From the NCBI GenBank assembly GCA_035578155.1, contig JAPWDM010000020.1, positions 6,482,055 to 6,546,054 of the forward strand: a stretch of 64,000 bases of DNA, in the 5' to 3' direction. Numbering within the stretch: position 1 is the first letter of the stretch; every line of letters begins with the position of its first letter. This document shows, one piece after another, positions 41,677 to 52,019 of this stretch. Made by a program: the position numbers and the translations under genes. Source of the stretch: Brachynemurus nebulosus. Its lineage: Eukaryota; Arthropoda; Insecta; Neuroptera; Myrmeleontidae. The notes under the pieces were generated by a model. That model was not told where the DNA came from. It did no database searches and saw only the letters and a list, made by a program, of their open reading frames with translations.

Positions 41677-42924
41677 ATGCCTAATCCTATCAAAACAAAA
41701 CTACAATCCCTGAGACCCAGGCCCTATCAAAGTGTCACTAATATCGTTAACGCCGCTGAAAACGGAAACGATATTGATTCCTCTAGCACTAACTCGTTAC
41801 CGCTGCAGAATACAGAAAACGAGGCTAGTTTAGATTTAGTTAATTTTAGTAACTCTGATAAAGAAATAAACACTGAAAATATGACTACCCCAACAGATGT
41901 TTTTAATGCTTTACGTATCCCTGATGTAATCAAGGATCTTCCCAATTTCGATGGCAATCAAAGATTACTATATGATTTTATTGATAACGTTGAGGAAATA
42001 TTGTCACTTATCTCAAACATTGACGGTACACCTTACGGAAGAATTATTTTACGCGCTATCCGAAACAAAATCATTGGACAAGCCAATGAAATTCTTAATA
42101 TGTACGGAACTCCTATCGAGTGGAGTCAAATAAAAAATAATTTAATTATGCACTATTCAGACAAACGTAATGAAACAAGTTTAATCAAAGATTTACACAA
42201 TTTAAAGCAAACTAGCACAGTTGAAACATTTTACTCGTCTGTAATTGAAATATTTTCAACAATATCTAACCACGTAAAAATACACGAAAATAGTATCGAG
42301 GTACAAAAATCAAAAATACAACTGTACTCGGAAATGTGCCTAAACGTATTCCTATCCGGACTTAAAGAGCCCTTAGGATCAACTATAAGAGCAATGAAAC
42401 CTTCTTCATTGAACGAGGCATTTAGTTTTTGTATCAAAGAACAAAACATTTACTACACTAAATCACACACTACACAAATAACTAACATACCGCGACCGAA
42501 ACAATTAATACCAAACAAACCAATAACTAGTTACAGACCAAACACCACTCAAAATTATAATCACCCACATAGACAACAAAATTTTAATAATCAACAAAAG
42601 CCACATTTCCCGCCGCAACAAACACAACCTCACAGAAATTCACAATTCAGACCTCAACCAATGGATATTGGATCAAACCAAATCAGTATCCGGACTAATT
42701 TGAATAATCAGCCACATAAACCAGTAGGTAATAATTTCTTTAGACCAACAGGCCCCGCAAATTTCTCTAGTAAAGAGCTTCACAATCACGAAGAAGAAAC
42801 TTTTCAAAACCTAGATGAATATCAATACGAAATTCAGACTGAAACCGAAGAAAATAACGATAACCCATACGAACTAGATGAATCAAATTTTCAGTTAGAC
42901 TTGACCAACAATACGGATACATAG
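41677..42924 (+). CDS. gag: Gag structural protein (errantivirus type)
   Basis: From the first true ATG at 41677 the protein is 415 residues; an open extension to 41662 uses TTG. The N-terminal ~75 residues are polar. A capsid-like retrotransposon gag region follows at about residues 75-260 (start FDGNQRLLYDFIDNVEEIL). The C-terminal part is rich in Asn, Gln, Pro and His and includes PMDIG. There is no CCHC zinc knuckle, as in other errantiviruses, so RNA binding presumably relies on the basic/polar tail. The last residues overlap the pol frame by 43 bp and contain the slippery heptamer. It would assemble the particle in the cytoplasm. Confidence 0.93.
   Translation: MPNPIKTKLQSLRPRPYQSVTNIVNAAENGNDIDSSSTNSLPLQNTENEASLDLVNFSNSDKEINTENMTTPTDVFNALRIPDVIKDLPNFDGNQRLLYDFIDNVEEILSLISNIDGTPYGRIILRAIRNKIIGQANEILNMYGTPIEWSQIKNNLIMHYSDKRNETSLIKDLHNLKQTSTVETFYSSVIEIFSTISNHVKIHENSIEVQKSKIQLYSEMCLNVFLSGLKEPLGSTIRAMKPSSLNEAFSFCIKEQNIYYTKSHTTQITNIPRPKQLIPNKPITSYRPNTTQNYNHPHRQQNFNNQQKPHFPPQQTQPHRNSQFRPQPMDIGSNQISIRTNLNNQPHKPVGNNFFRPTGPANFSSKELHNHEEETFQNLDEYQYEIQTETEENNDNPYELDESNFQLDLTNNTDT
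42885..42891 (+). promoter_or_regulatory. -1 ribosomal frameshift heptamer
   Basis: A AAT TTT is in gag phase and fits the X XXY YYZ rule. The pol frame (-1) is open only from 42882 (stops at 42855, 42861 and 42879), and gag ends at 42924. The shift must therefore occur in this 43-bp window, and this heptamer is the only canonical site in it. A downstream RNA structure was not assessed. Confidence 0.75.
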
Positions 42925-45900
42925 ACCAAAACACACACGGTTCTGTCCTCCCTTATATCCACATTTCATCCCCTTTTGGCCGACCTCTGAAATTTCTCAT
43001 AGATACCGGAGCATCCCACTCGTTTATTAACCCCGAGTTTGTAAATACTTACGACACCAACTCTATTGAACCTGTAAAAATTAAGGCAATACTTAACACA
43101 TATTCCCTTGATAAAGAAATAGAACTCCCAATGTTCATCGAATTTAACCAACCAAATGATAAACTTAAATTTTTAGTTTTCAAATTCCACAAGTATTTCG
43201 ATGGTCTATTAGGTCTGGACTCATTAAACAAAATTCATGCTAAAATAGACGTAGTAAATAGAAAACTTATAAGTCAAAATGCAGTTAATAGACTTCTTTT
43301 TAAACCGAATTTTATGTCTGACAAATTCGAAATTAATAAAAATGAGGAAAAATTAGTTAGAATCCCAGTAGACATACAGAACGGTGACATAATTATTAAA
43401 AATACATACATTGAAGACAAATTCTTAATTCCTGAAGGCATTTACAAAGCAATAGATTGGTATGCAATCGTCCCAGCAATCAACGTAACCCCCAAAACAG
43501 AAACGCTATTTGTTGAACAACCTCTTAAAGTGGAACTGCTCAACCATGAAATAATTGAATTTAATAATAACCAAATAAACTACCTAATGACAGACGATCA
43601 TAATAATCAGTCAATAGAAAATTTAATTCGAATTAACCATTTAAATAATGAGGAAACAAAAGAGATAGTTAAACTCTGCAAGCAATACGACGATATATTT
43701 TATAAAGAAGGACAAAAGTTAACTTTTACTAATGTTATAAAACATAAAATAATTACAAAAGATGAAATCCCCGTTCACACTAAATCATACCGTTATCCAT
43801 TTATTCACAAAAAAGAAGTACAAAGTCAAATTAATAAAATGTTAGAACAAGGTATCATCCGTCCGTCATATTCTCCCTGGAGTTCACCCATTTGGATCGT
43901 CCCTAAGAAAAAGGACGCCTCCGGCAAACAGAAGTGGAGATTAGTCGTTGATTATCGTAAACTTAACGAAAAAACCATAGATGACCGATATCCGTTGCCT
44001 AATATTAGTGATATTCTTGATAAATTAGGAAAATCAATGTATTTCACAACTCTTGATTTAGCAAGCGGTTTTCACCAAATAGAAGTAGACCCTAAAGACA
44101 TTCAGAAAACAGCATTCACAGTAGAGAACGGACATTTCGAATATGTTCGTATGCCATTTGGTTTGAAGAACGCCCCTTCAACGTTCCAAAGAGTAATGGA
44201 TAATGTACTCAAAGATCTTCAAAATTCAATATGCTTAGTCTACATGGACGATATTATAGTATTTTCAACTTCGCTACAGGAACACATTGAAAACCTTCGA
44301 AAAGTTTTCGATAAACTAAGGCAAGCAAATTTAAAGGTTCAGTTAGACAAATCAGAATTTTTACACAAAGAAATCGCATTCTTAGGTCATATAGTAACAG
44401 ACAAAGGTGTCAAACCAAATCCCGATAAAATAAAAACCATTTTAGAATACCCGATACCAAAAACACAAAAAGAAATCAAAGCTTTCTTAGGACTTTTGGG
44501 TTATTACCGAAAATTCATAAAAGATTTTGCAAAATTGACTAAACCAATGACCGAATGTTTAAGAAAAGGAAAAGAAGTCAAACTTACTCCAAAATACATA
44601 GAAACCTTTGAAACATGCAAAAAACTACTTACCAACGATCCAATTTTAACATATCCTGACTTTTCAAAGCCCTTTTTGCTAACTACCGACGCTAGTAATT
44701 ATGCGATTGGTGCGGTACTGTCACAAGGTCCAATAGGATCCGACAAACCCATCTGTTATGCTTCACGAACATTGACAACCAGTGAACAAAATTATTCAAC
44801 AATAGAAAAGGAACTACTCGCCATAGTTTGGGCAACAAAATACTTCCGACCCTATCTATTTGGTAGGCGATTCAAAATTATCACAGATCATAAACCACTC
44901 ACATGGTTAATGTCTCTAAAGGAACCTAACTCAAAATTAATTCGTTGGCGACTAAAGCTAGAAGAATTCGATTACGAAAGAGTTTATAAAAAAGGAAAAT
45001 GTAATACAAACGCCGATGCTCTATCCCGACTAAGAAACGAAGAAATTAATGTAAACGAATCAGTTCAAAATAACGTAGACGACTTAGATGAAATAGGTAC
45101 ACAACATAGTGCAGAATCAGACAACCAGGACCTAGTTCCAATTTCAGAAAATCCGCTTAACGATTTCTCAGAACAAATCATAATTAAAAAGAACCGCGAA
45201 AAACCCAACAGAAAATTAGAAATACTCTTTAAAACAAAAAGACGGCAAACTTTCCAATTTCCCGATTATTCAGATGCAATCATAATCAATATTTTCAAAC
45301 AATTTATTACCCCAAAAAAGGTTCATGCCATTTACTGTGAAGACGACAATGTATTTAACAACATTCAAAAAATTTACTCTCAACACTTCTCCAGAGCTAA
45401 ACAATTTAAAATAGTTCGATCCACACGAATATTAAGAGACATCGACGATGATCTAGAACAGGATAAGTTAATATCAGAATACCACGATAAAAGCAATCAT
45501 AGAGGCATAAACGAGACTTTTCTACACCTTAGAAGAGACTATTATTTCCCTTCACTAAAATCAAAAATTACTTATTATATTAATAACTGCAAAATTTGTC
45601 ACGAACAAAAATATGACAGACAGCCACCAAAACAAGAGTTTGCTTTTACAGAAATCCCTAAGCAACCCCTAGATATCGTACATATTGACCTTTTCCATCT
45701 AAACAAGGAAGTAATGTTGACTATCCTGGATAAATTTTCCAAATTCGCACAAGCTTACACTTTAGAAACAAGAAACACTATTCACATAATTGCAGCCATG
45801 AAAAAATTCATTTGCACTTACGGAAAACCAAAAAGAATAATAGCTGACTCTGGTTCCGAATTCCAATCAATCCTTTTCCGGCAATTTTTAAACGAATTCT

Positions 45901-46535
45901 CCATTGAATTACATCTAACTTCGGTACAAAGTTCTAATTCAAACTCCCCAGTAGAAAGATTTCATTCAACCCTGTTAGAACATTACCGTATAATCCATAA
46001 CCAAGACAAACGTAGACCACACGAAATCGTTTTAAATGAATCCATCTTTAGCTACAATAACGCAATTCACTCTGCAACAAAACATACACCATACGAAATA
46101 TTCTTTGGTAGACCTTATAACGTAACCCTAAAACCAAACATAATAGATCTTAACGACATACAACAAACATTATTCGAACATATAGAAGAAAGATTAAAAG
46201 AAGTTCAAAACAAACTGGTAACAAAAGCTAATAGAAATAGACATAGACCAATAGAATATAAACCCAATCAAATAACCTATAGAACAACACCTAAATACAA
46301 TAACAAGTTAACACAAAAATTCAAAACAACAGTAGTAAAAGAAAATAAAGACAAAGTCATAATTAACGAAAATAACAAGAAACTACACAAACAAAAATTA
46401 AGAAAACCCCTTAAATTTCAGGTTGATCCTGCCAATCCTGGCAGAATGTCAAATATTAGAGATTCAGGATCTAACGAACAATCGAGGAATTCTGGCCCTG
46501 AACCTAGGCCAGGCCCGAGTACTTCAACGGAATAA
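42888..46535 (+). CDS. pol: Pol polyprotein: protease, reverse transcriptase, RNase H, integrase
   Basis: Read by -1 shift from gag, about 1215 residues; the first in-frame ATG is at 43131, too late because it would miss the protease. Protease: LIDTGAS, with Asp at 43002. RT: from about 43770 (motifs LDLASGFHQIEV, MPFGLKNAPSTFQ) with the catalytic YMDD at 44241-44252. RNase H: TTDAS at 44688 through NADALSR near 45030. Integrase zinc finger: His 45483, His 45498, Cys 45588, Cys 45597. Catalytic triad: Asp 45687, Asp 45846, Glu 45954, with 35 residues between the second Asp and Glu. No internal stop or missing catalytic residue was seen. The C-terminal 113 bp overlap env. Confidence 0.95.
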   Translation, partial: FSVRLDQQYGYIDQNTHGSVLPYIHISSPFGRPLKFLIDTGASHSFINPEFVNTYDTNSIEPVKIKAILNTYSLDKEIELPMFIEFNQPNDKLKFLVFKFHKYFDGLLGLDSLNKIHAKIDVVNRKLISQNAVNRLLFKPNFMSDKFEINKNEEKLVRIPVDIQNGDIIIKNTYIEDKFLIPEGIYKAIDWYAIVPAINVTPKTETLFVEQPLKVELLNHEIIEFNNNQINYLMTDDHNNQSIENLIRINHLNNEETKEIVKLCKQYDDIFYKEGQKLTFTNVIKHKIITKDEIPVHTKSYRYPFIHKKEVQSQINKMLEQGIIRPSYSPWSSPIWIVPKKKDASGKQKWRLVVDYRKLNEKTIDDRYPLPNISDILDKLGKSMYFTTLDLASGFHQIEVDPKDIQKTAFTVENGHFEYVRMPFGLKNAPSTFQRVMDNVLKDLQNSICLVYMDDIIVFSTSLQEHIENLRKVFDKLRQANLKVQLDKSEFLHKEIAFLGHIVTDKGVKPNPDKIKTILEYPIPKTQKEIKAFLGLLGYYRKFIKDFAKLTKPMTECLRKGKEVKLTPKYIETFETCKKLLTNDPILTYPDFSKPFLLTTDASNYAIGAVLSQGPIGSDKPICYASRTLTTSEQNYSTIEKELLAIVWATKYFRPYLFGRRFKIITDHKPLTWLMSLKEPNSKLIRWRLKLEEFDYERVYKKGKCNTNADALSRLRNEEINVNESVQNNVDDLDEIGTQHSAESDNQDLVPISENPLNDFSEQIIIKKNREKPNRKLEILFKTKRRQTFQFPDYSDAIIINIFKQFITPKKVHAIYCEDDNVFNNIQKIYSQHFSRAKQFKIVRSTRILRDIDDDLEQDKLISEYHDKSNHRGINETFLHLRRDYYFPSLKSKITYYINNCKICHEQKYDRQPPKQEFAFTEIPKQPLDIVHIDLFHLNKEVMLTILDKFSKFAQAYTLETRNTIHIIAAMKKFICTYGKPKRIIADSGSEFQSILFRQFLNEFSIELHLTSVQSSNSNSPVERFHSTLLEHYRIIHNQDKRRPHEIVLNESIFSYNNAIHSATKHTPYEIFFGRPYNVTLKPNIIDLNDIQQTLFEHIEERLKEVQNKLVTKANRNRHRPIEYKPNQITYRTTPKYNNKLTQKFKTTVVKENKDKVIINENNKKLHKQKLRKPLKFQVDPANPGRMSNIRDSGSNEQSRNSGPEPRPGPSTSTE
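46408..46422 (+). promoter_or_regulatory. Candidate env splice acceptor
   Basis: 'ccccttaaatttcag' ends with AG at 46420-46421. The exon would begin with G 46422, and the next codon (46423) is in the env frame. Joining position 41638 to 46422 completes an ATG across the junction and keeps the frame of the upstream ATG at 41616. Splicing is inferred from sequence only, although errantivirus env is known to be made from spliced RNA. Confidence 0.65.
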
Positions 46536-48021
46536 CAAATTAATTCATATTATCGACTTAGATAGTTATAAAGAAAATTTAGAAGCCATTAAGGCATCAA
46601 TTCAATTAGTTAACAAATATCGTAAAATAGGAAAACTTAGAGATATTATTAATATAAAGTATAAAGAATTAGAAAATAGTTTTTACCAAATATACCCTAG
46701 AAAATTAAGAAAGCGAGGACTAATCGACGGACTTGGAACAATAATCAAAACTATTACGGGAAACATGGACGCTAACGACGCTATTCAAATAAATAAAGAA
46801 ATAGAAAACTTAAAATTAAACCAACATAAAGTAGCAGATCACATAAACCAACAGATTTACATTAACGAAAAAATGATAGAACGATTTAAAAACATCACAA
46901 AACACATTAATAAACAACAAGAGATCATAAACAAATACCTCAATAAAATAGGTGATAACATTAATAATAAGATAATTATGGACGAGGAACATTACAAACA
47001 TATGCAATATGTGCATCAATTAAATTATAATATCGATTTCTTAAATTCACATCTAAAAGACGTAATGCAAGCTATAACTTTGGCTAGACTCAATATTGTT
47101 TCTAAACAGATACTTTCACCTAAAGAACTCACTTATGTCCAAAAAATACTACAAAACCAATCCATCGCTATCACACACACTCACCAAATTTACGAATTCC
47201 TAACACTTCAAGCATATTACAATAATACGCAAATAATATTTAATGTCAGGATTCCCATCCTCTACAAATTGCCCTACCAATTATCACATCTAATACCCTT
47301 ACCGACCAAAGATGGAAAAACATTAAAAATTCCTAAACCTTTCACTCTCCATAACAAGCAATATCTGTATTTTCTTGATGATAAATGCAACCAGATGGAA
47401 CAAACCTACCTGTGCCAAGATTCAAGAAACAAGATCGAAACTAAAAATTCTCATTGCTATGGAAAATTGCTACTTAACGAACCCGCACATTGCAATTATA
47501 AAGAAGATGAAAACAAGACCGAAATAATAGCCCCAGCAGAAAATTACATTGTAATCAAAAATTCACGAGGAATCAAACTCCAAACCACCTGTGGAATCAA
47601 AGAACGAGTCGTCACCGGAACCCTGCTAATTCATTTCAAAAACTGCTCAGTTACTATCAACGAAATTACTTACGAAGATAAGATATTACTACAATCCTGG
47701 AACGAAATCCATGTGTTACCCATTCACGAGTTGAATATTAACGTATCCAACCTGGAAGAAACAATTAACCTGGAAAAATTAAAAAACTTCCATATCAAAA
47801 ACCAAGAATCAATATCTCTTTTGGAAACAACTGCCTCTGTCCACTGGTACTCTACATATTCCATCTTAGCCGTCATCACAGCAGCCACTTTCACCATTTC
47901 GTTTCTATTCTACAAAAGAAGACTATCATACAAAATGGTGACACCAAATCAAATTCAATACGTAGCTCCGTCACCAAGCAATCCTGAAGGAAAGCTATTG
48001 TGGCCGTCGCTCCATACTTAA
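46422..48021 (+). CDS. env: Envelope glycoprotein (main exon)
   Basis: The open frame from 46423 encodes 532 residues, but its first internal Met lies beyond the cleavage site, so the start must come from the leader exon. A short hydrophobic N-terminus is followed by a coiled-coil-prone polar region. A furin-type site KLRKR (residues ~94-98) lies directly before GLIDGLGTIIKTITG, the fusion-peptide-like motif shared by errantivirus Env and baculovirus F proteins. A long ectodomain with several Cys and N-glycosylation sites follows. One membrane segment at about residues 475-495 is followed by basic KRR and a ~32-residue tail. The protein would allow membrane fusion and possible cell-to-cell transfer. 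The frame looks intact. Confidence 0.88.
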
Positions 48022-48030
48022 GGAGGGAGG
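48020..48030 (+). promoter_or_regulatory. Polypurine tract
   Basis: AAGGAGGGAGG lies directly before the 3' LTR (AGTAAC at 48031) and just after the env stop. It is the expected plus-strand primer. Confidence 0.88.
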
Positions 48031-48427
48031 AGTAACGATCTCTTCATATCGACAAACGCATATTAAATAAACTACTTATATCAGCATTTCCTGAGACGTG
48101 ATGTTTATATAAATCAACACTTTTGTGGACATTAATTGTTACTTTGTTAAACTAAAAATGCAATATTATATTTCAACTGATAAAGCACAAAAATGTAATT
48201 CGATACCAAATACGTGCCAATTCAGTCACGTAGATATTTCTTTAAATTCTAAATTTTGTAAATAATAAAAACTTTTGTAAATCAACGCACAGCTGACCTA
48301 ATCAGAAATCTATTATAAAAAGGAGACAGTTTTGCGTTGACAACACATTTTGATAGTCCAAGCTTTGTAGTTAACAACTCAAATAAAATCTTTTTAAAAA
48401 GGCCTGTGTCTTAGTGGATAACGTATC
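48031..48427 (+). repeat. 3' LTR
   Basis: Matches the 5' LTR base for base as far as I can read. Polyadenylation signal AATAAA at 48382-48387. The 3' flank starts TATATATACTAGT. Confidence 0.93.
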
Positions 48428-48432
48428 TATAT

Positions 48433-49251
48433 ATACTAGTAGTTATATAGTGTATATATGTAAATATTAAAAAAAAAATTTTAAAACAAATTAAACAAAA
48501 ATAACTAAATAAATAAAAAAAAAATTGGGAATTTATTATTTATTAAAAAATATTCGAAGTCATTTACTACAGTATTCTAATGACATTTACCTAATTTATT
48601 TACATTATTTAAGTTAAATCCCCGTTTTCGGAGCTGCCAGGGAGACTGAGAATTTTTCAATATTCTTTAAAAATCGGCTAAATAACGTTTTGTAAAAAAA
48701 AAGAGACAAGTTCGCTATTCCAATACAGCATATTTACAACTCATACAACTGAAAAATTTCTTATATCCACAGTATTTTTCACGAAAATGCTGACCAGGAT
48801 TCTGAGAAACTGACTGGACTGAGTACGATCTCACTTATAATGTTAACTGAATTAATTGATACAATTTCAAATTAAATAAAACATGTACTTTATTTTATTT
48901 ATTATATTTGAATTAATTACTATGACAAACGACGATTCAATCGGAATATAATTTTTTTATATTTTTTAAGTGTTTTGGTTTAATGCAAAGTTCGGGAGAC
49001 AAAATTCAATAGAATATTTCTTAAACAAAATATAAAAAAAAATTAAAAATTATTTATACAATAAAAAAGTACCAATATTATAGATTACTACTGTAGTGCA
49101 AAATTTTTTTTTTTTTATATATTCAGAAAAAATAATTATTTAGTCTGCTATGTTTTACTTTGGAAAGGAAGCATACTAGGAGGCTGAGAATTTTACATTT
49201 TAAGTGTCATTTTTTATAAAAAATATTTTTCGAAACCGGGTTATTTTGAGT
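48433..49251. other. AT-rich noncoding DNA between two mobile elements
   Basis: Nothing recognised; homopolymer-rich. Confidence 0.5.
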
Positions 49252-49319
49252 GAACAGTTAGTGTCTATGAAGCTAGCCCCGCCAAGTCATGACCCCCGCG
49301 ATCCCACTTAGGCTATATT

Positions 49320-50125
49320 TTTTTGCTATTTTTTTGCTATTTTTTTACCAACGAATTGATTTTTTTGCCACAACCGTTCCCGAGATAAAATGGGGGGGCT
49401 GACTTAAATCTGAAGTCAGCCCCGCCACCCCTATATCTCCGGACCTGGTGTACTTATTTAAATGAAATTTACGGGATATTTTTTTGCTATTTTTTTGCTA
49501 TTTTTTTACCAACGAATTAATTTTTTTGCCGCAGCCGTTACCGAGATACAATGGTGGGGCTGACTTATATCTGAAGTCAGCCCCGCCACCCCTATATCTC
49601 CGGACCTGCTGCACTTATTTAAATTAAATTTACGGGATATTTTTTTGCTATTTTTTTGCTATTTTTTTACCAAAGAATTAATTTTTTTGCCACAGCCGTT
49701 GCCGAGATACAATGGCGGAGCTGACTTAAGTCTGAAGTCAGCCCCGCCACCCCTATATCTCCGGACCTGATGTACTTACTCAAATGAAATTTACGGGATA
49801 TTTTTTTGCTATTTTTTTGCTATTTTTTTACCAACGAATTAATTTTTTTGCCACAGCCGTTACCGAGATACAATGGCGGAGCTGACTTAAGTCTGAAGTC
49901 AGCCCCGCCATCCCTATATCTCCGGACCTGCTGTACTTATTCAAATGAAATTTACGGGATATCTTTTTGCTATTTTTTTGTTATTTTTTTATCAACGAAA
50001 AAATTTTTTTGCCGCAGCCGTTACCGAGATATAATGGCGGGGCTGACTTAAATCTAAAACCGGTGTAACCATCACAATATCTCCGGATCTGTTGCACTTA
50101 TCTAAATGAAATTTGCGGGATATTT
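49320..50125 (+). repeat. Left arm tandem array, five 161-bp units
   Basis: The landmark 'ccggacctg' (last unit 'ccggatctg') falls at 49440, 49601, 49762, 49923 and 50084, a period of exactly 161 bp. Each unit also has 'tttttttgctattttttt', 'ccgttaccgagata' and an imperfect inverted pair 'ggggctgactta...tgaagtcagcccc', which could itself form a small hairpin. The open frames through the array are translations of the repeat and not genes. Confidence 0.92.
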
Positions 50126-50512
50126 TTTTACTAATTAGTCGCTATTCTAACAGTTGATTTGGCATTGCGAATTCCACTCCCTTGTATGCTGTACTCCACT
50201 CCCGTAAAATATTATTATAAGCTTTTAGTAAAACTATCCGGCCTTATCTGAAAATCGATTCTCGAATATTTACCGATATCTAGTTATGCTGAAATTTTGC
50301 ACAAACCTTTGATTTTAATGGCAGTACAAAGTTGTGCTTTCGGTATTATGGTGGATTCAAACATGGTGGCCATTACGGCAAATGACTGATTACCTCTTTT
50401 GCAACTCTCTTAATATGGATATCAAATGAAAGGGTGTTACAAGTAGAATACAATTATTTATGTGCCGTCATTTTAAATTCAATATGGTAGGCACCACAAG
50501 ATGGCGGATTAA

Positions 50513-51043
50513 TTATATCTTTGAAACGTAACTTGAGTCTGCATCTACATAGATGGTACCACCATATAATCGGCTTATACTTTTATAAGTATGGATTTGT
50601 TCATTTGTGAAGTATTCAACAAAAAATGGAAACTGTCCAATATCTTTGATAACATTGGCATGCATAGTGAGTTTCATTTTTTCAAGAGCTTTAATTGGGT
50701 CTTTAAGCAACAAAGTTGATTGACGGCATTCCTTTAATGTAGAGTGCATTACTGCGCTACTTCGCAACATCGGTGGCTTTGAGTCTCCGGGTTTTATGTT
50801 GTCTCTAGCGATTTTCGACCTGAGTTGGTCAACTGAACCAATCTCATTAACCTGTTTGGTTAAATCTTTTCGTTCGGCTCCCCGAAGATAACTAGGGCCG
50901 CAATTTTCGCCCGATCCTATGAGGATATGAAATTCAGCCAATATATCGTCGTCTTCAGATGATCTTGACAACATGCATGTCAACTGGCTTCTACAACGAC
51001 AGGATGCTAAAATGTTTATACGCATGCTTATTAAAATATCCAC
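50513..51043 (-). pseudogene. MULE-type transposase, middle fragment with first catalytic Asp
   Basis: This 176-residue minus-strand frame has a CRCRSQLTC cysteine motif near its start, then SYLRGAERKDL and LRSSAVMHSTLKE. It ends with FPFFVEYFTNEQIHTYK and IYVDADSSYVSK. The order Cys motif, 'LRG..R', 'LR.a', 'f....wt.eQ..~y', 'i.iDATG' is one I know from insect transposases related to MULEs; here DADSS replaces DATGS. The frame stops 52 bp before the left arm begins, so the second catalytic Asp, the Glu and the rest are missing. The start at 51043 is arbitrary; the true 5' part was probably on another exon. Confidence 0.6.
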
Positions 51044-51335
51044 ATGTGCCCCATGTGCTGTTTCTCAAAACAATTAAGTGTAATTTTTTTAGGTTAGAAT
51101 AAATTAACAGGAAATAAGAACCCACCTTTAAAATACAGTTTAAGGTCTTATAATACTTAAAAAAACTAGGAAAACTTTTAATATGAAAAAAAATTGTCAA
51201 CAATTTTAGGAAACTAAAAAATATTTCTTTTAAAAATTGTAAAGAAAACATGAAGTTAAACTGTCATAATAATAATGACATAGTATAAAAACTATATTGG
51301 ATTTTATTAAGTCATTTACAAATTGAAATTGATTA

Positions 51336-51602
51336 TTAATGAAAAAGAGATCTGCATTGTCTACTTTTGCTCCTGTCCATATCTGCCCTCCTCTCCCCTT
51401 CTGTAAACGAATACGCCATACCTGTAATTTTTCCAGATTTTCCAGTCAATGAAAGTTTCTGCCTCTTATAATTAAATCCGCATTTAAGACCAGAATTTTT
51501 CCAGATCATACTATTAAAATATGATTGATATGTTCCTGATAAAAAACTCAAATACTTCCTCTTTTTCGTTTGCGCTTCTCGGGTATCTCTTTTATACTCC
51601 AC
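51336..51602 (-). pseudogene. Possible 5' exon of the Foldback transposase
   Basis: The 88-residue minus-strand frame contains basic segments (KRDTREAQTKKRK) and a plausible small domain (SGLKCGFNYKRQKL). It lies upstream of, and in the same orientation as, the transposase fragment, and the intervening 51043-51335 could be an intron. No domain is recognised with confidence; the link is positional. Confidence 0.35.
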
Positions 51603-51705
51603 GACAGTTGTAATTTCTTTGAACTTCTCTGATCTGAACTTACAACCTTCATTAAGTCAGAGAAGTTCAAAGAAATTACAACTGTCGTGGAGTATAAAAG
51701 AGATA
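51587..51705. repeat. Hairpin at the inner edge of the right Foldback arm
   Basis: The ~48 bp at 51587-51635 ('tatctcttttatactccacg...') are exactly inverted at 51656-51705, with a ~20-bp spacer. The second arm runs into the start of the long right arm (51703). Confidence 0.8.
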
Positions 51706-52019
51706 AATAATTGTATTCTACTTGTAACACCCTTTCATTTGATATCCATATTAAGAGAGTTGCAAAAGAGGTAATCAGTCATTTGCCGTAATGGCCACCA
51801 TGTTTGAATCCACCATAATACCGAAAGCACAACTTTGTACTGCCATTAAAATCAAAGGTTTGTGCAAAATTTCAGCATAACTAGATATCGGTAAATATTC
51901 GAGAATCGATTTTCAGATAAGGCCGGATAGTTTTACTAAAAGCTTATAATAATATTTTACGGGAGTGGAGTACAGCATACAAGGGAGTGGAATTCGCAAT
52001 GCCAAATCAACTGTTAGAA

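Larger units (their letters stand above)
41000..48428 (+). mobile_element. Complete errantivirus (env-bearing Ty3/gypsy LTR retrotransposon)
   Basis: Two LTRs about 397 bp long and 7031 bp apart match base for base with a constant offset, so no indel separates them. Between them, in order, are a tRNA-Ser primer site, leader, gag, pol (protease, RT, RNase H, integrase), env and a polypurine tract. The organisation and the gag without zinc knuckles match the Drosophila 17.6/297/ZAM-type errantiviruses. All coding frames are open. Flanks repeat TATAT/ATAT. Identical LTRs mean insertion was recent on an evolutionary scale. I infer that the element may be active; transcription is not visible from sequence. 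Confidence 0.95.
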
